Positions 17,658 through 26,169 of a stretch of 29,953 nt of DNA are shown here, piece after piece. The stretch spans positions 1-29,953 of the forward strand of contig BRYA01000288.1 in NCBI GenBank assembly GCA_030267965.1, given 5' to 3'. The first letter of the stretch is position 1, and the number at the start of each line of letters is the position of its first letter. This stretch comes from Triparma columacea. Its lineage: Eukaryota; Sar; Bolidophyceae; Parmales; Triparmaceae. The position numbers were made by a program, and so were the translations under genes. The notes beneath the pieces were generated by a model that did not search any database, was not told the DNA's origin, and saw only the letters and a list, made by a program, of their open reading frames with translations.

Positions 17658-18426
17658 CTACCAACCACCACACACCTTAGCAAAGTCAGCCACCTTACTC
17701 AACTTCCACTGCCTGTCGGGCCCTGCACAGGCCGAGAGGTAAAGCTGGCTGTACTGCGTGTCCACGTAGAAGACCTCGTACCCGTTGTCTTCAACAGCGT
17801 TGGCAATGGCGTCAAGGTCCCCCCCAGCGTCCTTGCTTTTGGTCATGACTGCAAGGGGCGCGGAGGCCATGTCGCAAACCTGGGTGAAGAAATCATCGGA
17901 ATCCTTAACCCCCGCGCACTGCCCGTGCTTGTCCCACTCGTGGGTCTGGAAAGAGAGTTGGTCAGAGGCGTCCTGGGTACCATTCTGGTAACAGGTGGCG
18001 AGGGAGGTAGGGTCCGTGGTAGATTCTGTAGGCTCGAGGCACTCAGAAGTACCGTAAGGGTCGGTCTCTGGCCATAAGCCGTGCACGGCGGGCTCCTTTG
18101 TAGCATATTCATTGGGACCATACCCAGTCTCCAAAGCCAGTACTCCACACAGTGACACCCCAGAACCACAAGACATCGTAGCTTGCTTCTTCGCGGAGGC
18201 ACCACCCATCAGGAACGATAAGAGAATAGCAAAATTCTGGAAGAGGTTGGTAAAGGGGTAGGGGGGGAGGTAGGGTAAGAATAAATAATCGAACCAATGA
18301 TGAGGGAGCTGCTGTAGAAAAGGAATCTGGACGTTACGGGGCACCCAAAAAGTACTTTTGTTGAAATAAAACAAATATCAACATCGTACAGCGTTAAATA
18401 GTCTCAATACGTACAATGAACTGCAT
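17658..18426 (-). CDS. Secreted RNase T2 family ribonuclease
   Basis: Both catalytic signatures are present: CAS I as PAVHGLWPETDPYG and CAS II as THEWDKHGQCAG, each with its histidine. RNase T2 enzymes cleave single-stranded RNA through a 2',3'-cyclic intermediate, usually in the secretory or vacuolar route or outside the cell. Proposed model: a 12-base first exon 18426-18415 (ATGCAGTTCATT), intron 18414-18237 (GTACGT...TCTTCCAG), exon 2 18236-17658, all phase 0, giving 196 residues. This makes MQFINFAILLSFLMGGASA, a well-formed signal peptide with an A-S-A cleavage site. Without it the frame has no ATG upstream of the Met inside the hydrophobic core. Several cysteines (SCGSG, LCGVL, SEC, ATC, QCAG, VCD, SAC, VCGG) suit a disulfide-bonded secreted enzyme. 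Confidence 0.82.
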
Positions 18427-18597
18427 GATTTTCCTCTTTTCTTTTATTTGCCAGAATTCGGCCAAAATACAGCCTCGTCCACCCCCTTAAATCCTCTAGT
18501 CCCGACCACACCATACTTCACGTCGGTCCCGAGGATCTTAATATACGGGTTGAACCAACCGCCGGAACCCTCTGAATTCTCTGGTGCTTGAATTTCA
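18427..18597. promoter_or_regulatory. 171-bp bidirectional promoter (RNase T2 / SAP-selenoprotein)
   Basis: The start codons of two divergent genes are 171 bases apart, so their promoters must overlap. A minus-strand open frame crosses this interval but is treated as non-coding. Confidence 0.4.
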
Positions 18598-19203
18598 ATG
18601 CGACTTTTGGCTCGTTTGATGATGCTGAGTCTATTGAGCGTATCTAGAACGGCGGGATTCTTGCCTACTTCAGTTTCTCGTGCGTCCTTTTCTAGGCTCC
18701 ATAGTACAGCAAGGGACGGCCTCGAAGCCCTTACTGTTCCCACCCTAAGAGACATGCTCCGCGAGAGAGGCGAGAAGGTCGGTGGGAAGAAGGCACAGTT
18801 GATTGATCGTCTGCTCGAAATGAACGCCGATGTCGCTTCTTCCTCCTCCACCACCGCATCCTCTCTCGACACTGTCCCCTCCTTCCTCCCACCCTCGTCA
18901 GTCTTGATCTATGCGTGCAAATCGTGACACATATTCGGGAAGAGGGCGTCCGAGCTGACGTCCCTTCTCTCCTCCGTCTCCTCCGACCTCAAGGTCTATG
19001 GCCACGCCAGAAAGGGCTGGGAGGTTGAGGACGTGAAAGGGGTGGAAGGGCTGGAGAAGCTGAAGACTAGCAAGGGAGTTTTCGCCGTTACGAGCAGTAA
19101 AGGCGAACTCGTTAAGATGAAGATGGAACGCCCATTTAAAGACCTTCGGGAAGCTGACCTTGAGGTTATGGCAAATGAAATTGCAGCGAAGATGGGACTG
19201 TAA
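18598..19203 (+). CDS. SAP-domain selenoprotein H-like protein with in-frame UGA (selenocysteine)
   Basis: Reading frame from ATG 18598 to TAA 19203, interrupted only by TGA at 18925-18927. If that TGA is read as selenocysteine (U), the product is 201 residues. Residues 1-40 (MRLLARLMMLSLLSVSRTAG then FLPTSVSRASFSR) look like a signal plus transit peptide. Residues about 46-78 (VPTLRDMLRERG then a GGKKAQLIDRLLEM helix) are a SAP domain. Then comes IYACKSU-HIFGKRASEL: a CxxU redox motif followed by the (V/I)(Y/F)G(K/R)xA block of selenoprotein H (human: CTSU-RVYGRNA). The downstream part keeps the SelH order (GVFAVTSSKGELVKM strands, then a final helix). Coding character is the same on both sides of the UGA. 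A candidate SECIS lies 80 bases past the stop. Redox function in plastid or secretory system is inferred; a nuclear form is possible because human SelH is nucleolar. Confidence 0.83.
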
Positions 19204-19282
19204 AATATTTGGGCCCATTTTCGAGCGTGATGTGGATAATGAAGCCGCCTTGTCGGAGGTGGCTGACAACTGCAGCAGTGCA

Positions 19283-19323
19283 ATGAGGCCTAAAGTGTAA
19301 GATTGTACGTTTAGGTATGTTGA
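19283..19323 (+). promoter_or_regulatory. Candidate SECIS element in the selenoprotein 3' UTR
   Basis: The plus strand has ATGA (19283-19286), 12 bases, AA (19299-19300), 21 bases, then GA (19322-19323), matching the usual eukaryotic linear pattern ATGA-N(9-12)-AA-N(18-27)-GA. CCTAAA (19289-19294) pairs with TTTAGG (19310-19315) and TGTA (19296-19299) can pair with TACG (19306-19309, one wobble), placing AA at the apical loop. The lower stem and the G.A quartet flanks pair poorly, so this is a candidate only. A second hairpin, ATGA-AGCCGCC...GGTGGCT-GA (19239-19266), has good quartet geometry but no AA loop. Confidence 0.4.
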
Positions 19324-19360
19324 AATATTAAACTCTTCAAGTTAGTCTACAGTGCATAAT

Positions 19361-19458
19361 CCTCGTCGGCAATGACGCCCACCTTCCTCCCCCCGTCCAC
19401 CTCCTCGTCTTCGTCTACATCCTCCTCGTCAGTAATGACGCCCACCTTCCTCCCCCCG
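19361..19458. repeat. 35-bp direct repeat, 63 bases apart
   Basis: 19361-19395 and 19424-19458 match at 33 of 35 bases (core AATGACGCCCACCTTCCTCC). On the minus strand the offset is 21 codons and the stretch stays open as an acidic repeat (GGRKVGVI-DED twice), ending at a TAG at 19347-19349. The open frame is only about 40 codons, so no gene is called. Confidence 0.75.
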
Positions 19459-19514
19459 CCTACTCTTCATCTTCTTCTCTCCTATTATTTGGGGACTAAT
19501 TCCTATCCGATCTA

Positions 19515-20008
19515 CCCTTCCAGTCCAGCTGAGGGAGAAATAAGGATTTTTGGGATTTTCTAAAAAAGTTGTAGTGCATGGTTTTAGGATAATCCGACAT
19601 AAAAATTATCCACGACGCGCTTAGTTTCCCCCAAGAACCCGAGGAACGTATTAAAATTTTTACGGGTCGTCATTTTCTATATTTTTTTGGGGCCATGGCG
19701 AGTGATCAATATCACAAACTTTAAAGAGATACGTAAAATTACCGTGTCCAATCTATTTCATATTAAAACTACTCCTACCGCAGGTACTTTTATGTTATGC
19801 GTGCCCTCATCACCCTTCGCTTAACCAATTTTTACCCATCTCATCTCGACAAAAATTATCAGAATAACCTTTTCTTACGGTAAAATTCAAGTCGGAGACA
19901 TTCCATATACTACGTACATTAACCCCGTATTTATTTTCATTCGACTCCATATAGTTTATTCTGAAAATCACAAAAATCCTTATTTCTCCCTCAGCTGGAC
20001 TGGAAAGG
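19515..20008. mobile_element. 494-bp MITE with 46-bp terminal inverted repeats and TA target duplication
   Basis: The left end 19515-19560 and the reverse complement of 19963-20008 match at 44 of 46 bases (start CCCTTCCAGTCCAGCTGAGG). TA dinucleotides flank the element directly at 19513-19514 and 20009-20010, as expected for target-site duplication by a Tc1/mariner-type transposase. The interior is A/T-rich with no open frame of transposase size, so it is non-autonomous. A subterminal phrase recurs (CGACATAAAAATTATCC near 19597; CGACAAAAATTATCAG near 19847). Its right end is 37 bases from the ATG of the MoeA-like gene, so it makes up much of that gene's upstream region. Confidence 0.85.
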
Positions 20009-20045
20009 TAAAAGGATTTTCACGCTTATTACAATCCCAATCAAG

Positions 20046-22162
20046 ATGGACTTTCGGGATCCGAAGAACAAATCAGGGAAGCAGTATCCCGCATTTACAT
20101 TGACATCCGCTCTGGATGAGGTAAGCTCCCGTAATTCTGCCCCAAAGGCCCAAGTTAAGCTGGGGTTCCCCAAGATAACCGTCCACCATCCTAACCTCTC
20201 TCCACCCACCCAGGTTCTTTCAATGACCCGTCCCCTCCCTGCTATGCTCGTTCCCATCCATGACGCTCTCCACAGCGTCCTCGCTGAGTCAGTGAAGTCC
20301 CCCCTTCCTCTCCCAACCTTTAGGACTGCGAAGAGGGACGGGTTTGCTGTACGAATAGGATCAGAAGCCGTGGATGGTCGCGACAGGGACGTTTTGCTTA
20401 CTCGCGTCGAAGTTGGTGTCGACACTTCGCAGCTTGGTGTCACGGTTGAGGCCAATGAGGCTGTATGGATCCCTCAGGGGGGCATGGTACCTGTGGGGGC
20501 GAATGCTATTGTGGAAGAGGGGGCTTACAAGGAAATTCATACCTTGGCGAACACATCGGATGAGCCGGACAAAATCACCTTGAGCAGGCTGCCAGCAATG
20601 GGGGAGAACATCGCAGCTATTGGAGAGGGTAAGTGGTCAACGACAGAAATGCTTTCTTCTCCTGTTGTTCTATTCTCGCCTTCTTTCCCCTTGTCCCTCC
20701 TCACCCTTATACACCTAACTGCCGCTTAGATTTGGAGGAAGGGATGCCTGTCCTTGAAAGAGGACACGTGCTCGATCATTTCAGCATCGGCCTCCTCGCC
20801 AGCATGGGTATCTTCCTCGTTCGTGTGCATTTCCAGCCGGCTGTTGGCGTAATTTCCGTGGGGGACCACATCGTCGACACCGGGTCGTCTCTGCAGGGGC
20901 GTGGAAAGATCAGGGATTGCTCCCGCTCGTCACTTCAGGCTCTCTTCTCGCACCTGAAGGTTGCCGTCACCGATTATGGCATCGTGCCCTGCAACCCGTC
21001 GTTGGTGGAGGACAAGCTCAAGGAAGCGGCGAGAAAGTGTGACATCGTTGTCGTGATTGACTACGATATTGAGGGGGGCGGGAGGCAGGACACCGTGAAG
21101 GGCGCCCTTGAGGAGGTTGGAAATGTCAAGATCGGCAAAGTGTGCATGAAAAATGCGAGTGGGACTACTGTCGCCTCTTGCCTCCCTTCCAGGGGGCCTG
21201 GTGGTGGGGTGAAGTTCGCTCCTCGCCCTAGCATAAGAGAGAATGGTCACTCCCCGAGAATAGTGTTCAGCGTGCCTGGAAATCAGGTCGGGTCATGCCA
21301 AGCTGTCACCCGGTTGCTCGTGGAGCCTTGTATCAGGAGGATGAAGGGGCGAGATAGCGAGGACTGCAGGCCCAAGGCCGTGCAGGCTGACATTGAAGGC
21401 GGCTGGAAGGGGGGCGACGAGGTCGAGGTGGAGCCCTGCAAGGTGGCGCTGGAGGGGGGGAGAATCGTGGGGAGACCAGGGGGCGTCGGCAACACGCTCG
21501 TCCCTTGGATTGATGCCAATGGCATTCTCGTGAAGGAGAAGGGAGGCGGAGGGAGAACGGGAACTGTCGTTCTGGTCGACACTGGGAAAGACACGGCCAT
21601 GAACTTGCTCGGAGATGGTTGGGTAGGCGAGAGGGGCGGGGGGAGGGGCTCCAGCGTCGCAAGTGATTCGGGTAGCATTCGCAGCTCCAGAAGTTCCATG
21701 TCTTCCTTCAGCGAGCGCGGCTCTTCCGCGCCCCCTCCGAATCCTAAGACTCTGCCCATCAGAGTCCCGAGCGTCGTGCCCGAGGTGGAGGCGGCTGCAG
21801 TGGAGACCGTTAGGGCCACTCCGCCCCCAATACCGGCGGTGAGAAGGTCAGTCGCGAGCGAACCTGGGGCTAGTAACGGGAGCGCTGCTGCCTCGGCGCC
21901 GCCGCCCGTTCCTCCTGCCAAACCGGCGAAACCTCCACCCCTCCCCAGGAAGAAGACAGTGACCATCAACGATGACAAGGCTGCCGCCAACGGTGACAAG
22001 ACAAGCACCAACCCAAAGGAGCTCGTGAGATCCAAGTCGCAAACCATGATGTTACTGTCCGACGAGGAGTTCGAGGGAATTTTTGGAGTCACCAAGGACG
22101 CCTTTGAGAAGATGGCAAAGTGGAGGCAGACAAACTTGCGTAAACAGAAGGGGTACTTTTGA
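20046..22162 (+). CDS. MoeA/gephyrin-E-like protein fused to a C-terminal villin headpiece
   Basis: Model: exon 1 20046-20120 (GATGAG|GTAAGC), exon 2 20214-20628 (CACCCAG|GTTC; GAGAGG|GTAAGT), exon 3 20730-22162 (GCTTAG|ATTTGG); 640 residues. The first intron is 93 bases with no in-frame stop, so simple translation reads through it; removing it restores ALDE-VLSMTRPLP. About residues 20-440 follow the MoeA order: domain with LPTFRTAKRDGFAVR, then GVISVGDHIVDTGSSLQGRG, RDCSRSSLQALF, DYGIVPCNPSLVEDKLKEA, VFSVPGNQVGS, VEPCIRRM. MoeA/Cnx1-E/gephyrin-E inserts molybdenum into molybdopterin. A Pro-rich linker follows (PPPVPPAKPAKPPPLPRKK), then residues 605-639 (LSDEEFEGIFGVTKDAFEKM...KWRQTNLRKQKGYF) match the 35-residue F-actin-binding villin headpiece. 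No MogA/Cnx1-G domain is present. Core motifs are altered: SGG.S.GD reads IEGGGRQD and MKPGKP reads MKNASG, so activity is uncertain. Confidence 0.85.
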
Positions 22163-22186
22163 CACTTATCCAAGTTTTGACAAAAT

Positions 22187-23238
22187 CTAGCGTTTTATTA
22201 GCAGCTCCTTGAGCAGTTCGTAAGCCCCAAACTGCACTGCCGTATTGGGTGCCATCCTAACGAGGTTGACTCCCATGCCTCTATAAAACCTCTTGATCCC
22301 CTCCTCCTTCAGCACGGTCCTAGCGCAGTCAAAGTACCCGCTGTAGTTCCTGTACCCTGGGGTCCCCTGAAGCTGCAGCATCCTCCTGATGGTATCGTTG
22401 GGGTACGTAAGGCAACCCGCCGTAACGCCCCCAGTTGCTCCGAACATGACTTTCCTGTAAACGTTGGTGGCGTCGCCTTCCTTGGGGAACAAGCTCTCCA
22501 GCAAACCAACGGTCCCGAACTGTATCCCGAGGTACGGGAAGCTCCCGATCAGGGTCGGCCTTATCCCCTTGAAGAGCGCTCCCACGCCCTCCTCCTTGAC
22601 GGTGATTCTAATCGTCTGCAAGGTGCTGATGTACTTCTTCTTCTCACCCTTCTCCACCCCCTTACCGGCTATCCTACCCCTAACAAAGTCCAGTGGGTAC
22701 GTCAGCGCTGTCGCGGTGACCCCAGCACACCCACCCGCAACGAAGCTGAGCGTCCCAGGCGTTTGAGCCCCGTCAGGGACACCTGCGGCGAGCGAGGCGA
22801 GCGAGGCGAGCGAAGCGAGCCGTGGGGGGGGATTAGGGGGGGGGGGGTGGTTAGGCGCTGAGTATAGGTTTTGTGGGGGGGATTGGGGGGGAGGGTAAAT
22901 GCCCACTACTGACCTGCGATTACACGGAACATCTTTCTGTAGTAATCTGAGGACGCGAAGACGACACCCTTGGAGGGGAATATGCGGAGAAGGTTCGTGG
23001 CGTTACCGGCGAACATGCCTCTTACCCCCTCTGTCTTTACAACATGCCTGGTCAATGCTATGGCGCTCCTGCCGCCGGACTCTCCTGTTTGTGAGAGCAT
23101 CTTGAGCCTCTCTAGAGGCGCTGTCGCTGTTTTTGCTATGCCACCGGCTATTCCTCCGCACGCTATGCGGATTGAAAGGTCTGTAGATGATACTTTTGTC
23201 CCTCTTTTCAACATTTTTACATCTTGCCTTGTCGCCAT
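22187..23238 (-). CDS. Mitochondrial carrier family protein (CoA or ATP-Mg/Pi-like)
   Basis: Model: exon 1 23238-22914, intron 22913-22783 (ATCGCAG|GTCAGT ... GCCGCAG|GTGTCC, phase 1), exon 2 22782-22187; 306 residues. Three SLC25 repeats each carry the P-x-(D/E)-x-x-(K/R) motif: TAPLERLKML, TYPLDFVRGRI and TYPNDTIRRMLQL, with GxxxG helices (ACGGIAGGIAKT, FVAGGCAGVTATAL, GATGGVTAGCL). Motif style is closest to the ATP-Mg/Pi, SLC25A42 and Leu5 (CoA) groups, but no EF-hands are present; the exact substrate is not decided. It should lie in the inner mitochondrial membrane. Its stop is 24 bases from that of the convergent MoeA-like gene. The intron carries a GCGAG-repeat near its acceptor. Confidence 0.88.
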
Positions 23239-23459
23239 CCTTTGGAGGATGTGTGATGAATTGTAGTCTATATGTAGTCTATAGTGGAGGTTTGGTTTGT
23301 GACAAGCGAAATTTAGGCGTATCTGCTTCTCTTTCTTTTCCGTCTGTGCTTTGTTTGTGCTCTATTTGTGCTCTATTTGTGTTTTATTGTGAAGGTAATC
23401 CAAAAAATTCCAAAAAGGCAAAAAGGTATCTGGGCCATTTTAACCTAAATACGTTAATA
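23239..23459. promoter_or_regulatory. Bidirectional promoter region (carrier / aminotransferase)
   Basis: 221 bases between divergent start codons. Short duplicated words are visible: TGTAGTCTATA twice (23262-23283) and TTTGTGCTCTA twice (about 23355-23375). Confidence 0.4.
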
Positions 23460-25068
23460 ATGAGCATTATCCCTCACGCTCCCCCTATATCTATAGATCA
23501 AATCATATCTGAGTACCGCACAAAGGTAAATGAATCACAAGGAGGGATTGCACAGGGATTGTCTCACAAGGGGCCTCGTCCTGCCTCAACACCCTGCCTC
23601 AATACCCAGCTGTCTCACCACCCCAACCATCCACACAGGAAGAATTAATCCTTGCCTCACACCATCCAGCTCCGCAGTGGGGTCGTGGGCCTTGTAGTTA
23701 CTTGAATTCCGCTGCCTTTGGCGAGCCTCCAGGAGGTTGCTTGGAGCTAAAGTCTGAGCTCACCCTTCTGTGCTACCAACAGCCCATGTTTTACCATAGA
23801 TCCGTCGTCCCTCGTCTCGTCGAGGATTCCCGCTTTGCCGCTTGCGATTTGATTGGGATAGATCCCTCCCTCCGTTCCACCTTCTCCTTTGTCCCTGTAA
23901 CCTCTGCCATCTTCACCGTCCTGCTCTCCTTCTCCTGGTCGCCGGGGGACGTGGTGGTTACTACGGACGTCATCTACCACAGCGTCAAGGACGCCCTCCT
24001 GTACCTCCAGGCCGAGAAAGGAGTGGTGTGGAAGGTTGCCGAGACGAGCTTTAGGGGTACTTGCGAGGCTAGGTGAGTGATAATTGCATGAGCCCGTACC
24101 TTCGTTCGTGACGCATCCTTAAATCCCAACCCTTTCGACCTGTCCTCAATTCGCTCGCCCCAGAGGGGCCACCTTAAACTCCCTAGTCTCATCTTTGGTT
24201 TCCTCCTCTGTTCCCTTAAAGCTGGTCATCTTCGACGCCATATCGTCCAAGCCCACCCTGACGTTCCCAGTGTCGTCAATCGTCTCTCACTGCAGAAGCC
24301 TGGGAATCCCGACTTTAGTTGACGCTGCCCACGCGCCTGGAAATAAGGGTGGGAGGAGACACTTTGATCCTGACTGCACCTTCTGGGTCTGCACCTTTCA
24401 CAAGTGGCTCGGGGTCCCTCGTGGAGGGGCCGGGGGGATGTGGGTTAACCTGGTTGACTTGAAGGATAAGTTCAAGGGTATCATCGACCCCGCTAGGCTC
24501 GTTACGGAGGGGGAGGAAGTTGCGGGATCTTATGTTGACGCTAAGCCGGGGATTCTGACGGACGGCATTTTTAGGGGGGTTTACGATGAGAGCACTCGCG
24601 AATACGAGAACATCATTTTGATACCGTTCTGCGTTAAATCGAGGGAGAAGAGGGGGTACAGTGAAGAATGGAAGGGGGTGAGGAGAGAGGGGGAGAAGGT
24701 ATATGGGGACATTTTGGGCTTGAGGGAAGAGGAAATGGGGACTTGGAGGGTTGATGATGAGGTCCCGATTTCCTGCTTGGAGCTTCCGGAGAAGTTGAAG
24801 GGGGGGGGGGGATGGAAAGAGGTGAGGAGGAGGGAGAAGTGGAGAAGTGGAGGACGAACTAAATTCACACTCACAAGTTTCCTCCTGCTAGGTGAAGAAG
24901 AGACTCGTAAAGATTCTCTGGGAAGAGTTCAGCATAGAGGTGCCAGTATTTCTCCACGGTGGTAAAGCGGGTTTGAGGGTTACGGTATCAGACGCTGTCT
25001 GCGTGTCCGATTTCGCGCGACTGGGGATGGCTGTTAAGGAGGTAACAGAGCGGGGGGAATTTCAATAG
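23460..25068 (+). CDS. PLP-dependent class V aminotransferase, isopenicillin-N-epimerase (CefD)-like
   Basis: Model: exon 1 23460-23525 (ACAAAG|GTAAAT), exon 2 23639-24072 (CACACAG|GAAGAA; GGCTAG|GTGAGT), exon 3 24164-24821 (GCCCCAG|AGGGGC; AAAGAG|GTGAGG), exon 4 24892-25068 (CTGCTAG|GTGAAG, stop TAG); 444 residues with consistent phases. Fold-type I PLP features appear in order: YLNSAAFGEPP at the N-terminus, GDVVVTTDVIYHSVKDALL, TLVDAAHAPGN (the Asp that contacts the pyridine nitrogen), and TFHKWLGVPRGGAGGMWV (the Schiff-base Lys). This is the layout of CefD-like and cysteine-desulfurase-related class V enzymes. The reaction is unknown; ergothioneine-type C-S lyase, epimerase or desulfurase roles are all possible. 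No targeting peptide is clear. Confidence 0.82.
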
Positions 25069-25145
25069 TATAGTTTGCGTTTTAGCTTTAAAAAATTTGG
25101 AATTTATAACACTCCAACAAGCTTTCTCTTGATTCCTAATTCCTC

Positions 25146-25879
25146 TCAATGCAGCAGCCCCTTAACATCGGCGAGGATGCTTCCGTTGATCTGTTCCCCC
25201 GCCATGGCTCCGAGGAGGCCCAACATCGCAAGCCTACCGTTCTGGATCTCTACATTGAGAGTCCTCTTCTGGTAAGCGCTTCCCTCCTCGAGGGAGGTGC
25301 CAAAGTAGCCAAGCCCAAAGTCTCCGGGCTGCTTGCCCTCGCGCTGTTTCACGACAACCTCGTGGACGCCGATGAGAACCGCCATCTGGACCACCCCCTC
25401 GAGGGGTACCTGCTTAAGGCCAGCCATTCCATTGCTGAGGTCCTTGAAGTGGAGGTCCTGGGAGGGGCTGAGAAGGCCCTGAGTTGTAGGGTTAGGAATG
25501 GTTCTACAGACTACACAATCCTCATTCTCGTCTTACCTCGAACCTGAAGTTTTCAGCCGTTATCAAACCGAGAAACCCTGCCATTGCGATACGGCCGTGC
25601 TTCACCTCGACGGCGCGGTAGTGCGCGAAGTTGTCCTCGGGCGAACCGTACGGGCCATTTTTTATCAAGCCCAGAGGGTCCCAAAATCCTAAAAAGGGGG
25701 GGGGTGAGCAAGTGAGGAACCAGAATAGAGTCAGGGGGGCACGCATCAAGAGGGGGGAGCACTCCGAGTTGGGCCTTGGGGTCCATCTTCAGAGCTGTTG
25801 AGGGCTTCTTCGTCACAGGGGCAGGAGCAAATGCTGAAACGGCAGCGAACAATGTAAATAGGGCAGCGAGCTTCATCAT
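25146..25879 (-). CDS. Fucoxanthin-chlorophyll a/c-binding light-harvesting protein
   Basis: Model: exon 1 25879-25747, exon 2 25688-25537, exon 3 25457-25146; 198 residues, the usual antenna length. The N-terminus MMKLAALFTLFAAVSAFAP is a signal peptide ending in the SAF/AFAP motif that marks import into a complex red-lineage plastid. The mature part has GFWDPLGL, YRAVEVKHGRIAMAGFLG (first chlorophyll-binding helix with E-x-x-HGR), a middle helix (EGVVQMAVLIGVHEVVV) and NVEIQNGRLAMLGLLG (third helix, E-x-x-NGR). It harvests light in the thylakoid. The second intron (25536-25458) is GT-AG. The first (25746-25689), placed where the protein frame demands CTT-G|GA TTT TGG, begins AT rather than GT. 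It is convergent with the aminotransferase, whose stop is 77 bases away. Confidence 0.92.
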
Positions 25880-26169
25880 ATCTGTGCTTAGAGGGAAACG
25901 ATGTACGTGGAGTACGATTTGTTAGATTGGAAGGTTGGAGGCAGGTGGCTGAGGTTGATGTTGCGGAAGAATCCCCCCCCATTAAATCATCACAGGGTAT
26001 TTGATTCGTCGAAATTGTTTCACTGGTGGTTTCAATAACTTCATCAAATGTACAAAACCGTGTTAAATGCCCGTTGTTAGTCGTCCAGACTCTTTCCCAC
26101 CTTCAAAAGAAATTGTCCAAAGCTGCCAAAATTCTCACGACAAATTCGGTCCAAACCCTTTGTGAAGAA
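25880..26169. promoter_or_regulatory. Divergent promoter region (antenna protein / unknown helical protein)
   Basis: 290 bases between the start codons of two divergent genes. No distinct motif was recognised. Confidence 0.35.

Noticed and set aside
18444..18872. 142-codon minus-strand open frame with a protein-like C-terminal part (FNPYIKILGTDVKYGVVGTR)
   Set aside because: It runs antisense through the leader and SAP domain of the selenoprotein gene and ends 17 bases before the RNase T2 start. No family is recognised. It remains a possible but unsupported exon.
20121..20213. Reading the 93-base segment of the MoeA-like gene as coding
   Set aside because: It is open and a multiple of three, but has GTAAGC/CACCCAG borders and interrupts the conserved ALDEVLS...RPLP helix of MoeA.
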